A stretch of DNA of 64,000 nt from Rhabditoides inermis (GCA_963966185.1 CAWZYM010000011.1:454501-518500); one strand, 5' to 3'. Positions 8,017-18,383 are shown, counted from the first letter of the stretch. Notes: generated by a model from the letters alone, not told the origin. A program made the numbers and translations.

Positions 8017-9992
8017 ATGAATTCGCCTATTGTATTGCCGTCTCTTCCGTCCGTGGAAGACGTTTACATGCCTAATAAGGAAACCTATCAACTGGTCTAT
8101 ACCATATTCGGATTCCTCTCCCTCTTCTCTTCTGCAGTCACATTTATCGTAATGATCATAACCAAGCCAAAGTTCAAGTATTTCTACTTTGCCATGAACA
8201 TACAGGTAGTACGAGTATACTGCTAATCGATAAATCAATCGATAATATTCTTCAGATCTGGGTGACTATAAGCAGCGCCGCGTCATCTCTCTTTCTTCAA
8301 ATCTACTCTGTCGAAACCTACTTCTACATCTTTCAGGGTGTAATACAGTACTCAGACATTGTACATCTGTCGGTGCGATTGCAGGTGGTGAGTGATTCAC
8401 ATTTTATATAACATAGTAAAGTAGGGTAAACATATACAACTAAAGAAATAGCAAAAGCTGAAGTCTACTAGAATCCGGGACAGATAGATATTCTTGTACC
8501 CGAGTGATGTTGTAACATGAAAACATGAACCGTGCGATGTAGTTACGCATGCGTTCGAGCCCCGTTGAATGGGTTGAAGAACGTACCGTACTTCAAGAGT
8601 GGACAAACGTAGTGATTGGTGATCGGTTATCAACTGATTCGTGCAAATATGCTTTAAAGTTGATGACAAAACTGATAACATAATCTCAAGCATGTTCAGA
8701 CAATCGTCTTGGATTTCCTCGCTATTATGTCCTATTCAATAGTGTCAGGAATGTTCTACCAACACCAAACCATCATACCCTCTCATTCACCAGTCAGATT
8801 CACTAGAAAAGTCTACCTTCTTATTCAAACCGCAATATGCGCGATGCCTATTTTGATCGGCGTTTTCCTATACATTGCTATGCAATCTACCGACACGGCT
8901 GATCAATACTTATACGAGGTACATACTTCACAGGTCAAAACGCTTTTTCCGAGATTTTCAGATATTTTCGGCTTCTGGGAACAGAACATTTGCAGCTCGA
9001 TATGTACTGATTGTCAATCATCCGAGTGTTTATCTCACACCAAAAACGGGCAGTCTTGCTAATGTGAGAAAAAAGGAAGAGAGAGCGAAATATAAATTGA
9101 AGGAATGACATTTAAATTTTCAGAGTTTTGCTGCCTTCATTGGAGTGGTAATTGTGTTGACTGCTGTTCTCTTTCCTTTCTTTTCTCTGCCAGCGTGCGG
9201 TCGCGTGCCTTCCCCTGTTATTCCCCCGACCCCTGAACAATGCTGTGCGGCGGAGGACACTAACTGAACTGGTATTCGCTTTTGCTACTCTCTACATCTA
9301 CGGCATTGAGACTGGAGAGGAATCCTCGAAGACGATGAAACTCTCGGAGCCGTCTCTTCGCGATCGATCGTTGAAGCACGGATCTACCGCCGCCGAGATC
9401 GAAACTTCCCAGAAGCCGCAAGCAGGGGATGACATGCACCACCAATAGCACGTACGCATCCTCGGGACTACCGAAATCCTTGTTATTGGGACTCGCAGTA
9501 GGCGTTGCATTACTGTATTTTACCGTAACCTTGCCGTAATTTACATAATTGTACTGTGCTACTTGATTCGAGATAAACATTCTGATTCTGTTCTCGGGAT
9601 GATTATAATACTGCATATTTTCGCGATTCTTCAAGCGAACCACAAAACCATGAAATCGTCGAAAACCAATGCGCAACGAGAGTGGATCTATACTCTTCTT
9701 TTACAAGTAAATAGTTTACAACTTTTTCTATGATACACTTTTGCATTTTCAGATAGCCATGCCAGCGATTTGCATTGTATTCCCACTTTTTGCAATGTTT
9801 CTGCGATTTTTCAGAGTTCCCGGATTCAATCAGAGTGAGTATATTTTGTATTTACCGTAATTTTTTAAACACCGTACTCCAGACACGGTCAATGCTGGTC
9901 TCACAATCCTAGGTTCTTACGGTATATGGAACAATATAGCCGTCGTTTTAAAGACCAAATCATATCGGCAGACTTTTTCACCAATTTTCTAG
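8017..9992 (+). pseudogene. Serpentine chemoreceptor (copy C), interrupted by an insertion
   Basis: Seven exons align with the receptor at 16656-18555: 8017-8205, 8256-8384, 8700-8918, 8962-9063, 9124-9706, 9753-9834, 9883-9992. Predicted helices and loops match (for example FIGVVIVLTAVL against FIGCCLVVTSVL, and GSYGIWNNIAVV against GSFGIWNNVAVV). Exon 5 is broken in the middle of a helix by about 424 bp (9172-9595) flanked by the direct repeat CTGTTCTC; the reading frame is restored exactly if the insert is removed. Exon 7 runs into TAG (9990-9992) where the homologue has a codon and donor site, just before the CTT tract. The STR-superfamily (SRH/SRI-like) assignment is from overall layout. 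Probably a pseudogene. Confidence 0.75.
9172..9595. mobile_element. 424-bp insertion in receptor exon 5, flanked by 8-bp repeat
   Basis: The 8-base word CTGTTCTC occurs at 9164-9171 and 9588-9595, bracketing sequence absent from the paralogue. An 8-bp duplication is typical of hAT-type elements, but I see no terminal inverted repeats. The left part begins with a T/C-rich stretch ending in CTGCCAG and is followed by GC-rich open sequence (ending in TAG at about 9446) that looks exon-like. It could be a non-autonomous transposon or a retrocopied fragment. Origin unresolved. Confidence 0.5.
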
Positions 9993-10032
9993 GTATTATG
10001 CCCCAAAACCTCTGTCTCTCTCTCTCTCTCTC

Positions 10033-10153
10033 TCTTCTTCTTCTTCTTCTTCTTCTTCTTCTTCTTCTTCTTCTTCTTCTTCTTCTTCTTCTTCTTCTCT
10101 CTTCTTCTTCTTCTTCTTCTTCTTCTTCTCTTCTTCTTCTTCTTCTTCTTCTT

Positions 10154-10184
<31 letters not shown>

Positions 10185-10945
10185 TCTTCTTCTTCTTCTT
10201 CTTCTTCTTCTTCTTCTTCTTCTTCTTCTTTCTTCTTCTTCTTCTTCTTCTTCTTCTTCTTCTTCTTCTTCTTCTTCTTCTTCTTCTTCTTCTTCTTCTT
10301 CTTCTTCTTCTTCTTCTTCTTCTTCTTCTTCTTCTTCTTCTTCTTCTTCTTCTTCTTCTTCTTCTTCTTCTTCTTCTTCTTCTTCTTCTTCTTCTTCTTC
10401 TTTCTTCTTCTTCTTCTTCTTCTTCTTCTTCTTCTTCTTCTTCTTCTTCTTCTTCTTCTTCTTCCTTCTTCTTCTTCTTCTTCTTCTTCTTCTTCTTCTT
10501 CTTCTTCTCTTCTTCTTCTTCTTTCTCTTCTTCTTCTTCTTCTTCTTCTTCTTCTTCTTCTTCTTCTTCTTCTTCTTCTTCTTCTTCTTCTTCTTCTTCT
10601 TCTTCTTCTTCTTCTTCTTCTTCTTCTTCTTCTTCTTCTTCTTCTTCTTCTTCTTCTTCTTCTTCTTCTTCTTCTTCTTCTTCTTCTTCTTCTTCCTTCT
10701 TCTTCTTCTTCTTCTTCTTCTTCTTCTTCTTCTTCTTCTTCTTTCTTCTTCTTCTTCTTCTTCTTCTTCTTCTTCTCTTCTTCTTCTTCTTCTCTTCTTC
10801 TTCTTCTTCTTCTTCTTCTCTTCTTCTTCTTCTTCTTCTTCTTCTTCTTCTTCTTCTTCTTCTCTTCTTCTTCTTCTTCTTTCTTCTTCTTCTTCTTCTT
10901 CTTCTTCTTCTTCTTCTTCTTCTTCTTCTTCTTCTTCTTCTTCTT

Positions 10946-10976
<31 letters not shown>

Positions 10977-11076
10977 TTCTTCTCTTCTTCTTCTTCTTCT
11001 TCTTCTTCTTCTTCTTCTTCTTCTTCTTCTTCTTCTTCTTCTTCTTCTTCTTCTTCTTCTTCTTCTTCTTCTTCTG
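10033..11076. repeat. CTT/AAG trinucleotide array, about 1 kb
   Basis: Roughly 1,040 bp of nearly pure TTC/CTT repeat with scattered single-base indels (extra T or C, one TTA) that shift phase. It starts after a short CT run, immediately downstream of the truncated receptor copy C. The long open frames across it are low-complexity artefacts (poly-Leu/Ser/Phe or poly-Lys/Glu/Arg). Confidence 0.98.
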
Positions 11077-11475
11077 CTGCCCTCCCCATCTCTCCACTCG
11101 AAGATTTTTTCCAGTGTTCACAATATCGCGTCACGAAGGTCGCTTCAAACTGCGTCGCTATCAACCCCCGATCCCAGTGTTATCTCAAATATTCCAAACC
11201 GTTCATCGACCACAGGGGTAGTCAAATTTGAGAGAGAAAAAAAACATGTCGATTATTTTCATACTAAATATAAATTCATTATTCATATTTATATGGAAAT
11301 AAAACTACTTTATCTCCTTTTTTCTCGCATCTCTCTGAACAATGTTTTGAACAGATTGACAGATTGACGTTTTAATATACAGACATGTCAAAAAAATTGA
11401 GACCTAGAGTGAACGGTATCCAGTGGCCTACTTGTGAAGATTTTAAATAATTCATGCGTCACGAAACGGTTGTAT
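11077..11475. other. Spacer between CTT array and retrotransposon
   Basis: The first 140 bp contain a good acceptor (TTTTTTCCAG, about 11105-11114) and an open stretch to a TAG at 11219. By position this may be the displaced last exon of receptor copy C, but similarity to the last exon at 18461 is not convincing. The rest is AT-rich with no gene. Confidence 0.4.
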
Positions 11476-11588
11476 AATTGTAGATTTGAAATTGCCGCGC
11501 AGCGCGCGCGCTGCGTATAACTGCGTAAGTGCCCTTTTCAACGTTGGCCCATCCCGCGCTTCTCTCTCCATTCTACGTGTTTCGATTA
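11476..11588 (+). repeat. Split direct repeat A1 (left end of the retrotransposon)
   Basis: 113 bp starting AATTGTAGATTTG and ending GTTTCGATTA, repeated as A2 at 14403-14515 with one change (GCGTAAGTG against GCGTAGGTG). It contains the palindromic GCGCAGCGCGCGCGCTGCG core. It marks the 5' boundary of the element. Confidence 0.9.
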
Positions 11589-11901
11589 CTCTGTGCGGTT
11601 GTTTTTCTGTGTAATTAAATTTTTTGCCTTGGATATCGATGACTTGGTTTGTGTTGTGAATAATTTTTTCTGTTTTTGTGTCTTGTACTTAACGGTAGCC
11701 TACTGCCTTGTAGTAGTCGCGTCTTTTTTTGGTAGCACCGGCTATACTTCGCAGATTGTTTTTAGGTAACTATTTTAGGCTATACCCTTTGCGGTCCGTC
11801 GTTTTCGCTCGCGTTTTTTTTGTGGTATATTTCCGCTTCCGTCCCGGCACTGCGCAAGTCGGGGCGAGTGTACTAATTAGTTCGTCTCTTTTCCGGCCCC
11901 C

Positions 11902-12510
11902 ATGTCCGACAATCTCGACTTGTCAAACGTCACCGTCAAGGCATTCCAAGCCTTGGTCCGCGCCGCTAACCCCTCGCAGCAGCCGCCCGCCAGACCCGCC
12001 CCTCCCGCGGTGTCTTTTAAGAGCTACGCCATGCAGCTCAAGCTCAACGGAAACCTCTTGACTATCTTTGACAAAATAGGTGCCAGGCCGACTGAGGATG
12101 AGATTCAGGCTCTAGTGTCCGAGGGGGTTAAGATTCTTGAGGAGAGGAACTCTCTGTTGGTGGCCGCCGACAAGGACCCGTCTGTTCTTGTTATGGCCGA
12201 CAAGGTGGCTGCGTTTGGTTCCCTGACCGGTGCCGAGGGATCGTCGGGCGTCGGCCTAGCCGTCGCGTTGGCTGCCATCAGCTCTAGCTCGGCTCCCGCG
12301 CGTCAGTCCCAGCCCTTTCGCCAGGGGGGGAGGAGTCAGGGCCACTCCTCCTCCTATCGCTCTCGCCCCTACTCCCCTGGCCGCGCTCGCTTCGGCCGCA
12401 GCCCGCCTAGGTCTGCTCACCGGTCCGACGCCCAGTGCTTCCGCTGCCAAGGATATGGACACACCGCGAGGTCCTGCACCGCTCCTCTCCCTTCTTCCCG
12501 CCGCTGGTGA
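11902..12510 (+). CDS. Retrotransposon gag-like protein (ORF1)
   Basis: 202 residues from ATG to TGA. The N-terminal half is helical in character; residues about 130-180 are rich in Ser, Arg, Gly and Gln; near the C-terminus is a zinc knuckle CFRCQGYGHTARSC (CX2CX4HX4C), as in nucleic-acid-binding Gag proteins that package element RNA. The TGA stop (12508-12510) is in the same frame as the reverse transcriptase that follows, with no other stop between, so either readthrough makes a Gag-Pol or the stop is a mutation (CGA to TGA would suffice). Confidence 0.85.
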   Translation: MSDNLDLSNVTVKAFQALVRAANPSQQPPARPAPPAVSFKSYAMQLKLNGNLLTIFDKIGARPTEDEIQALVSEGVKILEERNSLLVAADKDPSVLVMADKVAAFGSLTGAEGSSGVGLAVALAAISSSSAPARQSQPFRQGGRSQGHSSSYRSRPYSPGRARFGRSPPRSAHRSDAQCFRCQGYGHTARSCTAPLPSSRRW

Positions 12511-14328
12511 GCCTTACCTTTTCAGCATCTGTCTCTTTGTGCCGATTTTTGGAGTAACATTGGGGCCGAGGCCTGGGTGCTTAAGGTGATTACGGAGGGG
12601 TACTCTCTCAACCTCGTTTCTCCGCCTCCGCTAGGTTCTGCGGCCAGCAACAGGTCTTCAGCTCTCTCTAACGCCGAGTTTGTAGATGAACAAGTGCGCG
12701 CGCTGCTAGCAGCAGGAATTATCGAGCCTCGCGCAAAACCCGATCTGGTCAGTCCGTTCAAGTGCGAAGACTTGGTGGTGGCCTGGGACTCGCTGCCTCC
12801 GGGAGGCTTCGCAGCCTCCTTTGATTTCCGCTCCGGCTATCATCATGTGCGCATGTCAGACGACACCAAAGGTCTCCTAGGCTTCGAGTGGAGAGGCAAT
12901 CACTTTGTGTGGAACGCTATGCCTTTCGGCCTCTCCTCCGGCCCCTACTTGTTCACTAAACTGTTCAGGGTGTTGGCGAAGCGTTGGCGGTCGATGGGCC
13001 TCAAGGTATTCCTCTACTTAGATGACGGGATTATTCGGGGGGACACTAAAACGGAAGTAGAGAGAGCAGTTGACATCATCAAGGACGACTTGCTGTCGGC
13101 GGGCGTGGCTCTGGCGGAGGAGAAGTGTGTCTGGGAGCCCGTCCAAGCGATCGATTGGCTGGGCTTTCACATAGATCTGCGTGCCGGCACGGTTGCCCCG
13201 TCGGACAGCAGGTTGTCCAAAGCCATCAGTATGGCGAGCTCTCTTGAGAGCCGGAAGATGAAACTGTCCTCTCTACAGTCTGTCATCGGTACTCTGATGT
13301 CATTACATCTTGTGGTTCCAGAAGCGGTTCGCGAGTCGCGCGCGCTCATGAGGGCGGCGGCGGAGCAGGAGAAGACGGGACAGCGGGCGGCGCCGGTGTC
13401 TGCGGAGATGCAAGCAGATGGTAGGTGGTGGACGAGAAGACTGGCGGGGGGATGCTCGCGTTCGTTTCGTGAGACGACGTTTGTACCAAACGCTATTCTT
13501 TCTACGGATGCTTCAGCCACTGGTATTGGGGCAGTGCTGCAACTAGCAGACAGTTGCGAGAAGTCTTCGAGAAATCTGACTGAGGGGGAAGTGAACGAGT
13601 CCAGCGCTCTGAGAGAATTAGCGGGTATCAAGTTCGGAGTGGAGACTTTTGCCGGGAAGTTTAAAGGTGGTAATCTGCTGATCCAGTCAGACAACTAGGC
13701 TGCGGTAGCCATTCTGAGTAAGGGTAGTATGACATCACCGCTGGACAGAATCGCAAGCGAGATAAGAGGGGTGATAGAGTCGGTGGGAGCTCGCTTCAAA
13801 CCTAAGTGGCTACCTAGGGAACTGCTAGCAGAAGCAGACGAACTTAGCAGGAGAACGGATGTGGACGATTGGGGAATCCAACGACATGTGTTCGAGGATA
13901 TCAGTTCATTGTTCGGTCTTTTCAGTTGCGACATCTTCGCCGACCCCTACAACGCCAAGCTCCGTCCCTTCTTCTCCAAATATCCCGCTCCAGGCGCAGC
14001 AGGAAATGACGTTTTTGGGTACGTGAGCGTGTGGGAGAAGGAGAGGGTCTGGGCAGTTCCCCCGCCTAGGCTAGTAGCGCGCACTCTTCGTTTCATGAGA
14101 CATTTTTCGACCACAGGGGTCTTAGGTTTCCCTCTGTGGAAGTCGCGCGACTACTACCCGCTGATTGTGGACTCTAGTGGCAAATGGCGAGAGTTCGTTA
14201 AGGACGCCCGCATCTACAACCCCGGCGAGTATGTGGTGATCCCTGGAACGGGCGGGAACGAGCTGTTTAGCCACGCCTCCTTGCATTTTCCATTTGCGTT
14301 CATCTATCTGGCCCCCGATCTTTGCTAG
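12511..14328 (+). pseudogene. Retrotransposon reverse transcriptase-RNase H (ORF2), one in-frame TAG
   Basis: Open in the gag frame from the gag stop to TAG at 13696-13698, then open again to TAG at 14326-14328. The RT core shows SFDFRSGYHHVRM, FGLSSGPYLFTK and the catalytic YLDD (13015-13026). RNase H follows: the first Asp is in STDASATG (13507-13509) and a later Asp in QSDN (13690-13692), with the TAG immediately after DN where family members usually have another residue; one C-to-T change of CAG would create it. After the break the frame continues with the DIRS-typical region WLPRELLAEADELSRR ... DIFADPYNAK. Copying of element RNA to DNA is the role; this copy needs readthrough or is inactive. 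Confidence 0.85.
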
Positions 14329-14332
14329 TTCT

Positions 14333-14515
14333 AGCACGTTCCTCCCCCGCTGCGCGGCCATTTTTTTTAAATCGTGATTTTCACGTAGTGAAACGGAGTG
14401 AAAATTGTAGATTTGAAATTGCCGCGCAGCGCGCGCGCTGCGTATAACTGCGTAGGTGCCCTTTTCAACGTTGGCCCATCCCGCGCTTCTCTCTCCATTC
14501 TACGTGTTTCGATTA
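14333..14515 (+). repeat. Split direct repeat block B1-A2 (internal)
   Basis: B1 (14333-14404, beginning AGCACGTTCCTCCCCCGCTG) joins directly to A2 (14403-14515). This equals the junction formed if the right end (B2) and left end (A1) of the element were circularised, as proposed for replication of this class. It lies between the RT/RNase H and recombinase genes. Confidence 0.9.
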
Positions 14516-14599
14516 CCGCCCCCCCCCAAACTCTGCCCTCGGGCAGGTTTGCCCTGGAAGTCTATGGTTCCTTCAAGACATTTTTGTTCGGTGTTGCAG

Positions 14600-15707
14600 G
14601 CCCCCTCAAGGTCGCCCTCGGTGAGGTGGAGCAGAAGCTTGGAGGAGGCGCCCGTCTCTTGGCCACCAGGGCCCTCTACGACAGAAGCGCGGCATCAACA
14701 AGAAGGAACTACGCCTCCGTACTCAAGAACCTCCACGAGTTCACCTCCACCAAGGGCCTCGAGCAGGGGGACGCGTGCGCTCTCCTCGGCTTCATGCTCC
14801 GCAAGCTCGAGGCGGAGCTTCAGCAGACTCCCTGCGAGTAGCCCATGCGGCATTTGGGTGCGTCGCTAGTTTTTTTTTCTCGTTAAATATCGCTTTCCCT
14901 CGGTCTCATATTCGGCGGCACCGGTCAAACAAACGTTCATTTTCCTTATGTAACTAGGTCGGTTGTAGATGGGTCGGCGAAACTCCGGACGCTTCGCCCG
15001 GCCTCGAGCTCCTAATGAAGACAGTAGTGGCCGCGGCGGCCAGAGCGCGTCCGGTCAGGCACCACTCGCCCCTCTCGATCTCGTCCCTGGACGCGCTCAA
15101 CTTCGGATTCGCGGATGCCCCCAGGGGAAGGAGGGCGACAGCTCTCGCGTGGCTGTCCTTCCACGCACTTCTACGAGTGTCCGATGCCGTCAGCTTGGTC
15201 TGGTCGGATATCTCCTACACTGACGGTGGGTTTATGAAAGGATTAACGAAGTGTCGTTTTCCCTTTTTACTTCTATCTCGGAGATATGTACTGGTACACA
15301 TTATTGCAGGCGCGCTCGCGGTCAGAGTGCGACGAGCCAAGAACGACCAACTCGCCGGCGGCAGGTCGACCTTCGTCGCTCCGGACGTGCAGGGATTCCA
15401 AGCATGGAAGAACTATGCTTCGCTCCCACACTCGCCTTCTGATCCCGTCTTCCCCAACCTCACCAACGGCGCGCCTATGACCACTGACGCTGCAAGAAGG
15501 GAGCTCAAGTGGATCGCAGCCGAAGCGGAGGTGCCCTCCTTCACCCCCCACCAGCTCCGCAGCGGAGGCTCTACTCACCTCGCCGCCAGCGGTCTGCCGG
15601 CAGAGGAGCTTCAGCGCCGCGGCCGCTGGAAGTCCCCTGCTTCTCTTGCCACCTACATAGGTGACCTCCCCGCGTCTCAGGGCATCCGTGGATTATCAGC
15701 TGATTAG
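14600..15707 (+). pseudogene. Retrotransposon tyrosine recombinase (ORF3) with two introns and an apparent frameshift
   Basis: Catalytic residues of tyrosine recombinases are all present: Arg in FHALLRVSD (codon 15174-15176), Lys in RRAKND, H-x-x-R in TPHQLRSGG (His 15549-15551, Arg 15558-15560), Trp of GRW (15627-15629) and Tyr (15654-15656). The N-terminal SAM-like segment (RSAASTRRNYASVLKNL) is at 14694-14745. Introns inferred: 14858-14968 and 14 codons before the Lys motif 15226-15309 (84 bp, GT-AG, open in frame). A one-base deletion near 14815 breaks the frame between the N-terminal segment and exon 2. No in-frame ATG precedes it; an acceptor ending at 14599 suggests splicing from upstream. 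It would integrate circular cDNA. Confidence 0.75.
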
Positions 15708-16263
15708 TTCTTTGTCGCCCTTCCTCGTTCGTTTGCTTTTTCTTCTATTTTCCCTTGACGCATATCGTTGATATCTCTCCTCCTACCTCTTACCGTCTTT
15801 TGTTTGCTCACTCCCATCATAACTATGTGCGCCTGAGGTTCATTGTTTTGGTCGTTTGTTGTCTTGTTTGTTGATCGCCCACGTGGCCAGTTGAGTTCGA
15901 GAGTTGTTTTGTTACGTTAGACGGCCACGGTGCTCTCTGTGCAATATATGTTTTTTTTTCCCGACACACTTTTGATCTGAGTCGTGACGTCCCGGGAGGA
16001 CAGCGCCCTCCCGGCTCTGGCGCTCACCGTAGTGCGCCGGAGAAACCCTGTACCTTTTTTTCAGCCCCTAGCCCTCGGCCACTTCGGCAGGTACAGCTCC
16101 TCCGGGGGACTCACCTCCAGTCGCGACTCGGCCTCCCATCCGCCCATCTCTTCCCCGCTGTTCCCTTGTTTCTCCTTTTGGATCATCCCAGCTTGGTTTT
16201 GCGACATTTTTTGTATATGTATCATTGTATGTATATGTATCATTGTCTCACCGCACAGAATAA
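15708..16263. other. 3' untranslated region of the retrotransposon
   Basis: No coding exon. Sequence between the recombinase stop and repeat B2, ending in the polyadenylation signal AATAAA at 16259-16264. Confidence 0.6.
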
Positions 16264-16340
16264 AGCACGTTCCTCCCCCGCTGCGCGGCCATTTTTTTTT
16301 TTTAAATCGTGATTTTCACGTAGTGAAACGGAGTGAAAAA
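16264..16340 (+). repeat. Split direct repeat B2 (right end of the retrotransposon)
   Basis: Matches B1 from AGCACGTTCC to GTGAAACGGAGTGAAAA; its T run is four bases longer. It marks the 3' boundary of the element. Confidence 0.9.
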
Positions 16341-16655
16341 TGCAGGTTGAACGAAAGTTCTACGTGCACGCATTGATCAGAAACGATCAGCAGACCGCTC
16401 TGAGTGTGAATTTTCGATTTTCTTCCACTTTCTCCTGGTCTCGCTCATATGTCGTCGGCAAAGATACGATGAGTGGGCAGAAAAGAATGAACCCTGTATC
16501 TTTAATTTTGATCTTTTAAAAATTAACGCATTTAATTTTTAATTTTGAAAGCAGGCGTTCGGCAGCTGAAATGTAAGGGCTCTTTCAACAATCTCACCTG
16601 TTCACAAACGGCCAATGAGACGCTCATTGTGTGTGCCTCAACACTCTTCCACTCT

Positions 16656-18383
16656 ATGTCTTCAAACACATCTCTATCATACGCAGAAGAGTTGTACATG
16701 CCTCATAAGGACATACTGCGCGCGCTCCACATTGCTTTCGGCATTCTCAACATCGTGACGAGCGCTGTCGCATTTTTCGTAATGATCGTGACGAAACCTA
16801 AATACAAGTATTTCGTGTACGCCTTCAATGTGCAGGTACGTTTGTCATATGTTTCATAATACTGTTTGTTCAGATCTGGGTGACGATCAGTAGCGTGTCA
16901 TTTTCTCTTTTCTTCATGGTGTACTCGGTCGATTTCTTCTTTTACGTGTCGCAGGGTCTGTTCAATGTTCTGCGAGTTCCGGATAGAATACAATTTGTAA
17001 GTGAAGCGCGCCAAAAAATATAATACTCCGAGTTTCTTTCAGTCTGTGTCTCTTTCGCTGCTGGCTATGATGTGCTATTCGATTGTTGCGGGAATGTTCT
17101 ACCAGGTATCACAAAGACAGCAATGAAACGAAAAGAAAGGAAGAGACAAATACCTTACACATATGCCACTGGCATGCCACAGGCAGTAATCGTTCCAGCA
17201 CCAGTCACTGATTCCCTCCTCTTTTCTCAAGTTCCATCGCCACGTCTACGTTTTCTTTCAAGTCGTAATAAACGGCTTACCGATTGTGATCGCTGTTCTC
17301 ATGTAAGTTGGCATAGAGTCTACGGAACTCGCGGAAGCTATTCTGAAAGATGTGAGTGGGTGAAGCGAATTAGGTTCTGAAGTTCTGAATTGGTTAAAAA
17401 AAACTTCGTGATCAATTATCACTCGATTAGTTATTCAAATTCAACATTTAATAATCGAAAAATTATCAAAAACATTCAAGATGCTGGCAACCAACTGGAC
17501 GGAAAAGATGTCATGCTATGAGTCCATCTATCTCAACTACCCGGCCGTCTTCCTGCACAACTACAAGAAGTTCGACATGAATCCATTTTGGATCAACGTG
17601 AGTCGGTGCTGTCTCCCTCTCACCGTATCCTTCTCACCCTCTCCTCTCTCGGCGCTAGGCGCCACCGGGTTCTCGTTACAAACTTACTCGTACAAGTCTC
17701 TAGTAGCTTGTGTGCTCGCTTTCGCGATCATACTGAACGTAGTTGTGGCGGTCGGTAGCACCGATTCATTCAGTTCTTCGTCGTCTTCATCGGCTGCTGT
17801 CTGGTGGTGACGTCGGTTCTTGGCGCGGCGATGATCGGCCACATCTTCCTCATCCTGCACCGCAACGAGGCGAGGATGCGCTCCACCAGACAGCGAGCTC
17901 AGAGGGAGTGGGCCTACACACTCGTGCTACAGGTAAGACTAATTCACGCTCAGAACGCAAGTTGTACGGTTGAAAAGCAATCACACTCGACTTACTTTCT
18001 CTACTTCCCTTCTTTTTGTAGATCGCTCTTCCACTGATCTGCATCATCATTCCCCTCTTTATCATGTTTCTGCGCTACTTTGGTGTGCCGTGGGCTAATC
18101 ACAGTGAGTCATGTTCTCAGTTCGATGTTTCGAAACTTCCACGGAATGACAACAAAAGAATGTACATTTTATTGTTTGTGGAACTGATACGGCCATACGA
18201 GACGTATGGCAGTGGAATCGCCACGCCCGTGCACCAGTTGTCTAATGAAACTACTGTACTTCTTTTCAGAACTGGTCAATGCGGGACTGACTCTGACCGG
18301 ATCTTTCGGTATTTGGAATAATGTAGCCGTTGTGTTCAAGACGAAGGCATATCGACTGACTTTCTATAGATACTTTCACGGTA

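Larger units (their letters stand above)
11476..16340 (+). mobile_element. Tyrosine-recombinase retrotransposon (DIRS order, PAT-like) with split direct repeats
   Basis: The layout is repeat A1 (11476-11588), gag ORF, RT/RNase H ORF, repeat block B1-A2 (14333-14515), tyrosine recombinase ORF, repeat B2 (16264-16340). A1 and A2 are 113 bp with one visible mismatch; B1 and B2 match except for the length of a T run. A polyadenylation signal (16259-16264) overlaps the start of B2. Split direct repeats, a gag with a zinc knuckle, YxDD reverse transcriptase, RNase H and a tyrosine recombinase in place of a DDE integrase define the PAT/Ngaro-type members of the DIRS order, first described in nematodes (PAT, Panagrellus). 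There is no flanking target-site duplication, as expected for recombinase-mediated insertion. Confidence 0.9.

Noticed and set aside
9124..9595. A normal intron within receptor C exon 5
   Set aside because: The paralogue has no intron at this place, the left border is not GT, and the flanks form an 8-bp direct repeat; an insertion explains it better.
9901..11221. Open frames of about 400 codons on both strands (poly-Lys/Glu/Arg or poly-Leu/Ser/Phe)
   Set aside because: They are translations of the CTT array; phase changes at single-base indels give the blocks. No gene is implied.
13167..13694. 175-codon minus-strand open frame in the retroelement
   Set aside because: Antisense of RNase H and RT C-terminal region, which has clear motifs on the + strand.
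11206..14121. Shared 14-base word TCGACCACAGGGGT at 11208 and in the RNase H ORF near 14108
   Set aside because: Flanks are unrelated and the word is short; treated as coincidence, though a microhomology scar cannot be excluded.
17301..17317. A 14-bp intron (GTAAG...ATAG) removing the stop in receptor D
   Set aside because: Too short for spliceosomal removal, and its removal would shift the frame relative to the well-aligned paralogue.
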